From the NCBI GenBank assembly GCA_002389905.1, contig DGRE01000024.1, positions 64,140 through 128,139 on the forward strand: a stretch of DNA of 64,000 nt. Direction: 5' to 3'. The notes below the pieces were generated by a model that saw only the letters and a program-made list of their open reading frames with translations, searched no databases and was not told the DNA's origin. Below, piece by piece: positions 1 to 7,281 of this stretch (position 1 is its first letter; the number at the start of each line of letters is the position of its first letter). Source of the DNA: Hungatella sp. UBA4396 (lineage in GTDB: Bacteria > Bacillota > Clostridia > Lachnospirales > Lachnospiraceae). Both the position numbers and the translations under genes were made by a program.

Positions 1-82
1 CCAAATTCCTGCATATTTTTTTGCATGTCTAAACGTGAGCCAAAAATTGGAAATAAAATTTCTCTAGTCCATCGTATAAAAG

Positions 83-132
83 CCTCCGGTTAAGTACATC
101 ATTTCTTTATGAGTAATAAAATGATGCGGAGG
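83..132 (+). promoter_or_regulatory. Leader hairpin that sequesters the sigG ribosome binding site
   Basis: Bases 83-88 (CCTCCG) are the exact reverse complement of 127-132 (CGGAGG), which is the core of the sigG ribosome binding site. Inside this, 97-104 (CATCATTT) pairs perfectly with 119-126 (AAATGATG). The two helices abut on the 3' side, with an 8-nt bulge on the 5' side and a 14-nt loop. A transcript starting upstream of base 83 would fold so that the Shine-Dalgarno is paired; one starting after base 88 would leave it free. Repression of read-through sigG translation by a leader hairpin is described in Bacillus subtilis; a similar role here is inference. Confidence 0.65.
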
Positions 133-139
133 GAAAGAT

Positions 140-916
140 ATGTCTGGATACAAAGTAGAAATTTGCGGCGTTAATACTTCCAAACTGCCTCTTTTAAGCA
201 ACGAAGAGAAGGAAGTCCTGTTCAAAAGGATTCTGGACGGGGACAAAAAAGCCAGAGAAGATTACATTAAGGGGAACCTAAGACTGGTTCTCAGTGTCAT
301 ACAGCGTTTTTCCAACAGCAACGAAAATGTGGATGACTTGTTTCAAATCGGCTGCATTGGACTGATCAAAGCCATTGACAATTTTGACATTACCCAGAAT
401 GTCCGATTTTCCACCTATGCAGTTCCCATGATCATGGGCGAGGTGAGGCGCTACCTGCGGGATAACAATTCTATCCGCGTAAGCCGCTCCCTGAGGGATA
501 CCGCTTATAAGGCCATTTACGCCAAGGAAAACCTGATGAAAAAAAACTTAAAAGAACCCACTCTGATGGAAATTGCAGATGAAATCGGGGTGAGTAAGGA
601 AGACATTACCTACGCTTTAGATGCCATACAAAGCCCTGTCAGCCTTTACGAGCCGGTCTATTCCGACGGCGGTGACCCGCTTTTTGTCATGGACCAGATC
701 AGCGACAAGAAAAACCTGGAAGAAAACTGGGTGGAGGACATTTCCTTAAATGAAGCCATAAGACGCCTTCCCGAAAGGGAGAGGCACATCATTGACATGC
801 GTTTCTTTGAAGGAAAAACCCAGACCGAAGTAGCAGAGGAAATTCATATCAGCCAGGCACAGGTAAGCCGCCTGGAAAAAAATGCACTGAAAACCATGAA
901 AAATTATCTTTCTTAG
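140..916 (+). CDS. sigG: Sporulation sigma factor SigG (forespore-specific)
   Basis: This 258-residue sigma-70 family protein is the late forespore sigma factor, directing core RNA polymerase to forespore genes after engulfment. The N-terminal stretch VEICGVNTSKLP is characteristic of SigG. Region 2 (GNLRLVLSVIQRF, then DDLFQIGCIGLIKAIDNFD), region 3 and the region 4 helix-turn-helix (TQTEVAEEIHISQAQVSRLE) follow in order, and the length is normal for the family. The ATG at 140 has a GGAGGG site 6 nt upstream. SigG usually follows spoIIGA-sigE directly; here it is about 9.5 kb away on the opposite strand. A sigma-F/sigma-G type promoter could not be assigned with confidence in bases 1-82. Confidence 0.95.
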   Translation: MSGYKVEICGVNTSKLPLLSNEEKEVLFKRILDGDKKAREDYIKGNLRLVLSVIQRFSNSNENVDDLFQIGCIGLIKAIDNFDITQNVRFSTYAVPMIMGEVRRYLRDNNSIRVSRSLRDTAYKAIYAKENLMKKNLKEPTLMEIADEIGVSKEDITYALDAIQSPVSLYEPVYSDGGDPLFVMDQISDKKNLEENWVEDISLNEAIRRLPERERHIIDMRFFEGKTQTEVAEEIHISQAQVSRLEKNALKTMKNYLS

Positions 917-925
917 GCAATGCAT

Positions 926-965
926 ATAAGCCCACCTTTCCACTCAGAAAGGCAGGCTTTTACAT
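926..965 (+). terminator. Terminator-like hairpin after sigG; copy 1 of a flanking repeat
   Basis: The arms AAGCCCACCTTT and AAAGGCAGGCTT pair with two internal mismatches around a short loop and are followed by TTTT. Bases 926-959 match 8848-8881 at 29 of 34 positions by eye. The second copy is the terminator of the rsiV gene, so the ula block lies between two versions of the same element. Confidence 0.6.
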
Positions 966-968
966 AAT

Positions 969-1080
969 CTACATTAGTTTTTCTACAGTCTCAACCACAT
1001 GTTCTACGGCAAATCCAAATTTCTCAAACAGCAGTTCTGCCACAGCTCTTTTTCCTACTTCTTTCGGAGGAACAGATTCC
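969..1080 (-). pseudogene. Remnant of a transketolase C-terminus
   Basis: The minus strand encodes about 36 residues ending in a stop at 969-971. They read SVPPKEVGKRAVAELLFEKF and then GFAVEHVVETVEKLM, which resembles the last part of transketolases (the FGxSxP loop and the terminal helix). No start codon or catalytic domain remains. Upstream (1081-1187) is only a short out-of-frame ORF beginning MNKEYKSVNGIRP that I do not recognise. The position downstream of ulaF fits a lost pentose-phosphate module. The family call rests on visual similarity only. Confidence 0.5.
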
Positions 1081-1187
1081 CTCCTTTGTCAGACCATAGC
1101 CAAACAAATGGAGAAGGGAGTATAACAGGGCGGATCCCATTGACTGATTTGTATTCTTTGTTCATATCTTAAACCCCCAGATGGTTG

Positions 1188-1527
1188 TTACTCCCCAAAT
1201 ACCTTCCGGTAATCCTCCTGGAGTTTGGCAATTCCCTGGTCTGTTAAAGGATGCCTGGTCATCTGAACAATGACACTGTAGGGAACCGTTGCAATATCCG
1301 CTCCAGCATCCTCGCTGGTCACCAGCCGATTAATATAGGAAGTAACTCCTAATTTTTCCAGCTTTTCATACTGCATATAGGCCGTCATATTGGTAGCCAC
1401 ACCGATTTCCATTCCCCGGCTCTTTAAGTCTTTCATAAATTCCAGAAGGTCAGGCAGTAATCCATAACAGCCTCAAGCCCCCTGCGGTTACCGGGTGTAT
1501 AATCGTAAATAACTGTTTTTACCAAGG
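1188..1527 (-). pseudogene. Chimeric remnant: HAD-hydrolase fragment joined to a transaldolase tail
   Basis: Reading on the minus strand, an open 82-codon stretch begins at 1436. Its first about 45 residues (RGMEIGVATNMTAY, then YEKLEKLGVTSYI and VTSEDAG) look like the core of a YjjG-type HAD phosphatase. From about position 1300 it becomes the C-terminus of a TalC/FSA-type transaldolase (ADIATVPYSVIVQMTRHPLT). Upstream, in another frame after the ulaF stop, is GNRRGLEAVMDYC, which may be the earlier part of the HAD gene; a stop and frameshift separate the two. An internal deletion joining two neighbouring genes explains this best. A functional product is unlikely. Confidence 0.55.
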
Positions 1528-1528
1528 T

Positions 1529-2227
1529 TTATGCTCCCGCCTTTTGGCCGTAATAAGCATTGGCTCCGTGCTTTCTTAAATAGTGCTTATCCTGCAGCTC
1601 CTGAGGCGCAGGGATATTATCCGGATTGATCTGCTCACACCGCAGGGCCATTTTTGCCACTTCTTCCAGCACCACTGCATTGTGCACTGCATCCATGGCA
1701 TCCTTTCCCCAGGCAAAGGGACCGTGGTTTTTGCAGAGACAGGCCGGCACTGCCATATATTCCTTGTCCTTGAAATAATCCACGATCAAAAGCCCTGTGT
1801 TCTTCTCGTATCCTTCTTCAATTTCCTCCGGAGTCAGACAGCGCAGGCAGGGAATTTCTCCGTACATATAATCCGCATGGGTGGTGCCGTAGCAGGGAAT
1901 CCCCCGTCCGGCCTGAGCCCAGCTTGTTGCCCAGGAAGAATGGGTATGTACGATTCCTCCCATTTTAGGAAATGCTTTGTAAAGCTCCAAATGGGTGGCG
2001 GTATCGGAAGAAGGGTTATATTTTCCTTCCACCCGGTTCCCTTCTAAATCCATCACTACCATATCTTCCGGTTTCAGTTTATTATAATCCACTCCGCTGG
2101 GCTTGATGACAAACATGCCGCTTTCCCGGTCAATGGCGCTGACATTGCCCCAGGTAAAAGTAACAAGCCCATATCTGGGAAGTTCCATATTGGCTTCGTA
2201 AACCACTTGCTTTAAGGCTTCTAACAT
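1529..2227 (-). CDS. ulaF: L-ribulose-5-phosphate 4-epimerase (UlaF/AraD type)
   Basis: This 232-residue class II aldolase-family enzyme interconverts L-ribulose 5-phosphate and D-xylulose 5-phosphate. The zinc ligands are visible as HTHS near residue 95 and in KNHGPF near residue 170, with the substrate-phosphate motif GNVSA near residue 27. The ATG at 2227 has a GGAGGT site just upstream. The paralogues AraD, UlaF and SgbE cannot be separated by sequence alone. The UlaF call comes from the ula operon in front of it. It would deliver the end product of ascorbate breakdown to the pentose-phosphate pathway, whose neighbouring genes here survive only as remnants. Confidence 0.88.
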   Translation of the reverse strand: MLEALKQVVYEANMELPRYGLVTFTWGNVSAIDRESGMFVIKPSGVDYNKLKPEDMVVMDLEGNRVEGKYNPSSDTATHLELYKAFPKMGGIVHTHSSWATSWAQAGRGIPCYGTTHADYMYGEIPCLRCLTPEEIEEGYEKNTGLLIVDYFKDKEYMAVPACLCKNHGPFAWGKDAMDAVHNAVVLEEVAKMALRCEQINPDNIPAPQELQDKHYLRKHGANAYYGQKAGA

Positions 2228-2237
2228 GTTCTACCTC

Positions 2238-3287
2238 CTATGCTTTCAGTGTATACATGGCAATTTCATCAATGCCGTGATTGGTGGATATGATGACCTC
2301 GCTTTCATTCTTAGTATACTTGTATACATTCGCAGGCCCGCAATTCCTGTCTATCATCTCTGTTTCATAGGTCTTTGTCGAAGGATTAAAGCGGAGAACA
2401 AACAGATTGCGTTCTCCCTGCCTGTGTCCTATGACCAAAGCTGGCTTTCCACACAGCATTCCTCCGTAAACAGCATGGTTAAATTCAGCAGGCTGGTCGT
2501 AAACATATACTTCCTTGTACTCTCCCTCTGACTTTTTCCAAATGCTGATTTTATCGCCGTGGAATGGTGAGATCACCGCCAGTTCCTTTTCTCCATCCCC
2601 GTCAAAATCTACCAAAACCCCGTCGCTGGCAGCTTCTTTGATCAAATGATGGATTTCCCATGGCTCTGACGGAGCTGCTGGAGGAATAAACTGATACACC
2701 CCGCTGTCGCAGGATATGAGGCTGGTCTGAATCCCCTGTTCTTCCACCTTGTAATAGCCATGGTTTTTCAGCATATTGTCCTTGATCACTTCCAGCTTCA
2801 ACTGATTGTCCTGATTAAATCCGCTCAGATCCTCAGGCAGGACCGCCGCATATACCTTTCCCGGCGTGGACCAGTCATCTTTAAACTCATGTCCGGATTT
2901 CAAGGTGCATGCGATCAGGTAATTGACCCCGTTTCTTTCAATAATATTGAACCGGTGGACAAAGGGCAGGTCTGCAAGAGTCCTGACTTCCCAGCCGCCT
3001 TCTTCCATGGGGGTCACTATGACGATCCTGGCCTCCTTAGAGTCATTGGGGGAATAAAATTTATGAGTTGCCAGGAACTGTCCGTCTGTGCCAGGGACCT
3101 GAACCATGGTCATAACACCGCCCGGCTCTGTCCAAATGGTGTCCTCTAAATTGCCGTCTGTATCAAACAGCAGGCAGCGGTCTACTTTTTCCGCCGCAAC
3201 CAGGATATGATCTCTTTCTTTGTAGCGGAGCGGGGCTATGGAATAACATTTCGTCAGATTTCCCATCACCTTTTTTTCAATGTTCAT
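2238..3287 (-). CDS. Cytoplasmic VCBS/FG-GAP-like propeller protein of unknown function
   Basis: This 349-residue protein has no signal peptide, lipobox or membrane segment. It is built of short beta-rich blocks, and near residue 240 carries DFDGDGEKELAVISPFHG, a calcium-loop motif typical of FG-GAP/VCBS propeller repeats. Such repeats are common in secreted proteins, so a cytosolic version inside a sugar-acid operon is unusual. It lies between ulaE and ulaF, with 10 bp to ulaF, so co-expression is very likely. The operon lacks a recognisable ulaD. Whether this protein supplies an enzymatic step (lactonase or isomerase-like), binds a sugar phosphate or regulates is unknown. I do not recognise a named family. 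Confidence 0.8.
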   Translation of the reverse strand: MNIEKKVMGNLTKCYSIAPLRYKERDHILVAAEKVDRCLLFDTDGNLEDTIWTEPGGVMTMVQVPGTDGQFLATHKFYSPNDSKEARIVIVTPMEEGGWEVRTLADLPFVHRFNIIERNGVNYLIACTLKSGHEFKDDWSTPGKVYAAVLPEDLSGFNQDNQLKLEVIKDNMLKNHGYYKVEEQGIQTSLISCDSGVYQFIPPAAPSEPWEIHHLIKEAASDGVLVDFDGDGEKELAVISPFHGDKISIWKKSEGEYKEVYVYDQPAEFNHAVYGGMLCGKPALVIGHRQGERNLFVLRFNPSTKTYETEMIDRNCGPANVYKYTKNESEVIISTNHGIDEIAMYTLKA

Positions 3288-3303
3288 AATGATAGATCCC
3301 CTT

Positions 3304-4146
3304 TCATTCCTGTTTCATCAATATCCCGGACATGTTAAAATTTGCCGCAGCCAGGTCTTCCTTCCAGGACGGGCTTCCCGTATACCAGAATTCTGTCACA
3401 TATTTTCTCACCCCAAGCTCCCATGCCGCTGCAATGGCCTTTTCAAAATCCACATGGCCCTCGCCGTAAGGAACTTCACGGAATATGCCTGGTATTGTTT
3501 CCTTTAAATGCATGGCGGCCAGACTCCCCTTTCCAAGCTTTAAATCCTCCAATACGTCCGTTCCATAAGTGATTGCGGCATTTGTAATATTTCCTATATC
3601 AGGATAAACATTTAAATACACAGAAGATATCTGCCGGACATATTTCATGGATTTTTCCACTGTATTCATAAATTCCGTCTCCATGGTTTCAAATCCCAGA
3701 ATCACGCCTGCACAGGCAGCCATATCAGTTGCTTTCTTTAAATTGTCCTCAAAATACTGTTTTGTTTCCTCATCCGATTCTTCATAATATACATCGTATC
3801 CAGCCAATTGAATGATCCTGATGCCCAGATCCGATGCCAGCCCTATGGCTTTGTCCATGATTTCCAGACTTCTTTCCCTGACTGCCTGATCATGGCTTCC
3901 CAGAGGATATTTCCGGTGGCCGCTCAGGCACATGGTTCCTATGGGAAGGCCAACTTCCTTCATCAGTTCTGTCAGCTCCAGACGCTCCTTTGAGGTCATC
4001 TCAAGGCGTCCCAGTTTTTCATCGGTCTCGTCCACGCTCATCTCCAAAAAATCAAAACCAGCATTTTTTGCAGCCTCCAGCTTTTCTCTCCAGCTTAAGT
4101 CCGCAGGCATTGACTTTTCATATAACCCAAGGGTATAGGCTTTCAT
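3304..4146 (-). CDS. ulaE: L-ribulose-5-phosphate 3-epimerase (UlaE/SgaU)
   Basis: This 280-residue TIM-barrel of the xylose-isomerase-like epimerase family converts L-xylulose 5-phosphate to L-ribulose 5-phosphate. Recognisable UlaE segments are the start (YTLGLYEKSMP), LSGHRKYPLGS near residue 80, IIQLAGYDVYYEE near 115, metal-ligand region GFETMETEFMN near 150, and the C-terminal GEGHVDF and EFWYTG. Its ATG follows the stop of the deoR-type gene directly (TAAATG), so the two are translationally coupled. Length is normal for the family. Confidence 0.92.
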   Translation of the reverse strand: MKAYTLGLYEKSMPADLSWREKLEAAKNAGFDFLEMSVDETDEKLGRLEMTSKERLELTELMKEVGLPIGTMCLSGHRKYPLGSHDQAVRERSLEIMDKAIGLASDLGIRIIQLAGYDVYYEESDEETKQYFEDNLKKATDMAACAGVILGFETMETEFMNTVEKSMKYVRQISSVYLNVYPDIGNITNAAITYGTDVLEDLKLGKGSLAAMHLKETIPGIFREVPYGEGHVDFEKAIAAAWELGVRKYVTEFWYTGSPSWKEDLAAANFNMSGILMKQE

Positions 4147-4917
4147 TTAAAAATCTCCTTTTTTCACCTGGTGGATCTGCACTCCAGCCTCCCTGAATTC
4201 ATTTAAAATATCCTCGGGAGCCTTTTCATCTGTGATCAGATGCTGAACTTTACCGATATTGCAGCTTGAGAAGCTGCTGTTCTTTCCTATCTTCGTATGG
4301 TCGGCCAGGATATACAGCTGGTACCTGGTGTGTTCGATCATCAATTCGTTAAGGCATACCTCATTGATGATCTCAGTGGTCATTCCCGACATGACCGAAA
4401 TTCCCGAACAACCCATAAATGCCTTTTTTGCATAAATGTTCTGAAGGTTCCTGACTGCAAAATCTCCTACCATGGCTTCCTTTGGATAGCGAAGCTCGCC
4501 TCCGGTCAGGATGATGCTTACCCCGGCCCCATGCTCACTGTTGATCGCCTTTCCGTTGTTGGTTATGACCGTAACATTTCTGGCTTTAATAGACTCCAGC
4601 ATCTGCAGGGCAGTGCTGCTGGTATTGATAAACAACGTATCATTGTCCTCTACCAGAGTTGCGGCATAGCTGGCAATCAACCGTCTGTAAAGTAATATTT
4701 CATTAGCCTGTGCAGGGCCCGTTTCAATGGGGATGGCTCCTCCGTGGCAGCGCTTTAAAAGCTTTCTGTCTTCCAGATACTGCAAATCTCTTCGGACCGT
4801 CACCACGGAAATCCCGCACTGCTCTGCCAAACTGTTGACAGACACTTTAGGGCTGTTTCTCACCACATCCAATATATGCGCTCTTCTCTCTTCCACAAGG
4901 GCATACTCTCTTTTCAT
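4147..4917 (-). CDS. DeoR-family regulator of the ula operon
   Basis: This is a 256-residue DeoR/GlpR-type repressor. The N-terminal winged helix reads RRAHILDVVRNSPKVSVNSL and then GISVVTVRRDLQYLE, followed by the sugar-phosphate-binding DeoR sensor domain (TVITNNGKAIN, LTGGELR, GCSGIS). I chose the start at MKREYALVEERR because canonical family members begin at this point; an in-frame ATG eight codons earlier lacks better support. It is encoded inside the operon it probably controls, between ulaB and ulaE. The likely effector is a pathway phosphate such as L-ascorbate 6-phosphate, as for UlaR; that is inference. Confidence 0.88.
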   Translation of the reverse strand: MKREYALVEERRAHILDVVRNSPKVSVNSLAEQCGISVVTVRRDLQYLEDRKLLKRCHGGAIPIETGPAQANEILLYRRLIASYAATLVEDNDTLFINTSSTALQMLESIKARNVTVITNNGKAINSEHGAGVSIILTGGELRYPKEAMVGDFAVRNLQNIYAKKAFMGCSGISVMSGMTTEIINEVCLNELMIEHTRYQLYILADHTKIGKNSSFSSCNIGKVQHLITDEKAPEDILNEFREAGVQIHQVKKGDF

Positions 4918-4967
4918 CGGTTCACCTGCACTTTCTATCATATCTGATCACGATTGCGATCCAAAAT

Positions 4968-5273
4968 TTATTCGATAATTCCCTGCTCTTTTAACTTAGT
5001 TTCAATTTCCTGGGCTGACATTACATTTCTCAGAGGAATAATGGTAACGCCCTTGTCCTTGGCATCTCCGAACATGTCCTTAAAGTTCTGTGCGCAGACC
5101 AGTACATCGTACTGGGAAGCAGTGCTTTTTCCCTCTGAAAGAGGACAATGATGAACCTTCTGGGGCTTGACATCATACTTTTTCAGCACCTTCTCCAATG
5201 CCATCTGTGCCATCAGGCTTGAACCTGCTCCATTTGCGCAGCACACCAGAAAACTTAAACTCTTACCAGCCAT
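4968..5273 (-). CDS. ulaB: PTS ascorbate transporter IIB component (UlaB)
   Basis: This 101-residue phosphocarrier passes phosphate from IIA to the incoming ascorbate. The active-site loop is at the N-terminus, VCCANGAGSSLMAQM, with the phosphorylated cysteine just before the ANGAGSS turn. The rest has the size and pattern of a lactose/ascorbate-type IIB domain. It sits directly after ulaA in transcription order, matching the separate-gene UlaA/UlaB/UlaC layout. Confidence 0.9.
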   Translation of the reverse strand: MAGKSLSFLVCCANGAGSSLMAQMALEKVLKKYDVKPQKVHHCPLSEGKSTASQYDVLVCAQNFKDMFGDAKDKGVTIIPLRNVMSAQEIETKLKEQGIIE

Positions 5274-5297
5274 AATACAAACGTCCTGACATAAATT

Positions 5298-6785
5298 TTA
5301 TTTGTTATTTTCTTTCAATTCTTTATATGCATCATAATCCTCTGTCATAAGGAAGTAACCTTTTTTATCCTTCCAGTACTGAATCTGAGGAATTGCCAGC
5401 AGGAAAACAAACACGATTGCGATTCCGGCATAGCTTAAGTACTTCATGACAACGGTGAACACCGGCCATACCACTGCCCAGTCCCACATTCCCAAGTATC
5501 CGCCGTAGGCAGCCATGCCTACCCAGCCTGCGATAAAGGCAGAACCGAATACCTGAAGAAGACCTGAGATGAAAGGAAGTATCAGAGCTGCCTTAACTCC
5601 GCCCTTTTCATTTGCAAAAACACCGATGGTGGCATTGTCAAAGAATACAGGAACGAATCCGCAGATAACAAGAACCGGACTCTTTAATGCAATCAGAGCT
5701 ATGATGGCAAGAATCTGACCGAAAAAGCCTGCCAAGAAGCCTAAGGTTACGGCATTAGGAGCACCAAATCCGAAAATTACAGCACAGTCTACGCCAGGAA
5801 CAGAGCCCGGAAGGAGCTTGTCTGCAATTCCCTGGAAGGAAGCTGTCAGCTCTGCTACGAAGGTACGAACACCTAACTGAAGGATTGCCAGATAAGCTGC
5901 GAAGTTCAGACATGTTTTTAAGATATAGAATAACATGCTGTCTCCTGCTTTCATAAACTCTCCTGTAACCAGATAATCCTTGCCAAGAACCAGAAGGATG
6001 GATCCAAAGAACGCTACCATTAAGATAGAGGTAGTTACCATGTTGTCATTGAACATAGACATAAAGCCCGGCAATTCAATATCTTCAATTCTTCTTACTT
6101 TTTTATCTTTGTTTTTGCCTTCATTTCCAAAGAACCTGCCTGCAGCCCAGTAGCTGAATGCAGTTCCAAACATCTGCTGATGAGCCATACAGAAACCGGC
6201 ACCGTCCGTTACTTCCTGGCAGGCCTTGATGGTCAAGTTGGAACCCACTGCCCAGTAAGCACCTAAAAGCAGGGACATTACTGCAAGCATGGCAACACGG
6301 TTTTCCAGAAGGAAGGGGCAGGCAAACATGATCAGCCAGTATGCTGTGGCAGCCTGCTGTACCTGAACGTTTCCGGTTGTAAATAAGGCACGGAGCTTGG
6401 TGTATTTTGAAAAGCGTACCAGAAGGATGTTGACGATAAATGCGATAAATAATAGGATCATCGCATCACCGAAACCTCTTCCGAATACTTCTTCCACGCC
6501 TGCTGTAACGGCGTTCTGTCCAAAATACGGGTCAATAACCATGGCATTGATCTGGAACCTGTCCTTCAGCCCTACCAGTACAGGACGGAAGTTATTAACC
6601 AGACCGCCGGAACCTACCATTAAGATCAAATAGCCTACGATTGCTTTTGCTGTTCCAGCCAGTATATCATACCAGGGTTTTCCAAGCAAGATATAGCCGA
6701 CCATAACAATAAGGCCGATCATAAAAGGCGGCTGCTGCAATATGTTTGTCGCAAAATAACTCCATATCTTCATCAAAATATCCAT
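5298..6785 (-). CDS. ulaA: PTS ascorbate transporter IIC component (UlaA/SgaT)
   Basis: This 495-residue membrane protein has about ten to twelve hydrophobic segments and is the translocation channel for L-ascorbate. Typical UlaA features are FGQNAVTAGVEEVFGRGFGD near residue 90, SVPGVDCAVIFGFGAPNAVT near 330, and the conserved C-terminal hydrophobic block ending in a polar tail. The charged loop NEGKNKDKKVRRIEDIELPG in the middle is cytosolic-looking. The substrate is inferred from family and context; some homologues take other sugar acids. Confidence 0.92.
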   Translation of the reverse strand: MDILMKIWSYFATNILQQPPFMIGLIVMVGYILLGKPWYDILAGTAKAIVGYLILMVGSGGLVNNFRPVLVGLKDRFQINAMVIDPYFGQNAVTAGVEEVFGRGFGDAMILLFIAFIVNILLVRFSKYTKLRALFTTGNVQVQQAATAYWLIMFACPFLLENRVAMLAVMSLLLGAYWAVGSNLTIKACQEVTDGAGFCMAHQQMFGTAFSYWAAGRFFGNEGKNKDKKVRRIEDIELPGFMSMFNDNMVTTSILMVAFFGSILLVLGKDYLVTGEFMKAGDSMLFYILKTCLNFAAYLAILQLGVRTFVAELTASFQGIADKLLPGSVPGVDCAVIFGFGAPNAVTLGFLAGFFGQILAIIALIALKSPVLVICGFVPVFFDNATIGVFANEKGGVKAALILPFISGLLQVFGSAFIAGWVGMAAYGGYLGMWDWAVVWPVFTVVMKYLSYAGIAIVFVFLLAIPQIQYWKDKKGYFLMTEDYDAYKELKENNK

Positions 6786-6804
6786 AAGTGTAATCCCCTT
6801 TTCC

Positions 6805-7260
6805 CTAATCCAAATATTGTTCCTGAATTTTCAGTAAATCCTCCGGACCTTTGGCTTTTTTCAGTTCAGCAATCACTTCTTCGTTACAAAGCATATCAGA
6901 TAACCGGCTCATATTGTCCAGGTGTTGGTCCGGGTTGCAGGAAGCCAGCGTAAAGAAAAGCTGCGCATCCTTTTCCGGATCTTCCGGGTCAAAGCTGACC
7001 GGTTTTTCCAGCTTCATGAAAGCAATGCTGGTTTTGTGAACCCCCTCTGCACCTTCCTGGGAGTGAGGCATGGCGATGTCCGGCAAAATAATGATATAAG
7101 GGCCGTATTTTTTAATACAGGCAATGATCTCTTCCTTATAATTGCCTTCCACTGTTCCGTCAGCTTCCAGGCATTCACAGCTCATCCTGACCGCCTCCTC
7201 CCAGTCTTTTGCTTCCCCTGCAAACTTATAATGATTCTTTTCCACGAAATCTCTAAGCAT
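6805..7260 (-). CDS. ulaC: PTS ascorbate transporter IIA component (UlaC)
   Basis: This 151-residue PTS IIA domain of the mannitol/fructose fold receives phosphate from HPr and gives it to UlaB. The phosphorylated histidine is in PDIAMPHSQEGAEGV near residue 65. The start at 7260 has an AGAGGGG site a few bases upstream, and the gene ends 19 bp before ulaA. It lies between ulaG and ulaA, as expected in an ascorbate operon. Confidence 0.9.
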   Translation of the reverse strand: MLRDFVEKNHYKFAGEAKDWEEAVRMSCECLEADGTVEGNYKEEIIACIKKYGPYIIILPDIAMPHSQEGAEGVHKTSIAFMKLEKPVSFDPEDPEKDAQLFFTLASCNPDQHLDNMSRLSDMLCNEEVIAELKKAKGPEDLLKIQEQYLD

Positions 7261-7281
7261 CTTTTCCCCTCTTTTCTGAAA

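Noticed and set aside
1..82. Sigma-F or sigma-G promoter for sigG
   Set aside because: GCATA and GTCTA elements can be found, but no pair has both acceptable boxes and spacing, so none is reported as a feature.
1583..2047. 154-codon open frame on the + strand inside ulaF
   Set aside because: It is fully antisense to a clearly conserved enzyme, has no ribosome binding site and no recognisable composition of a real protein.
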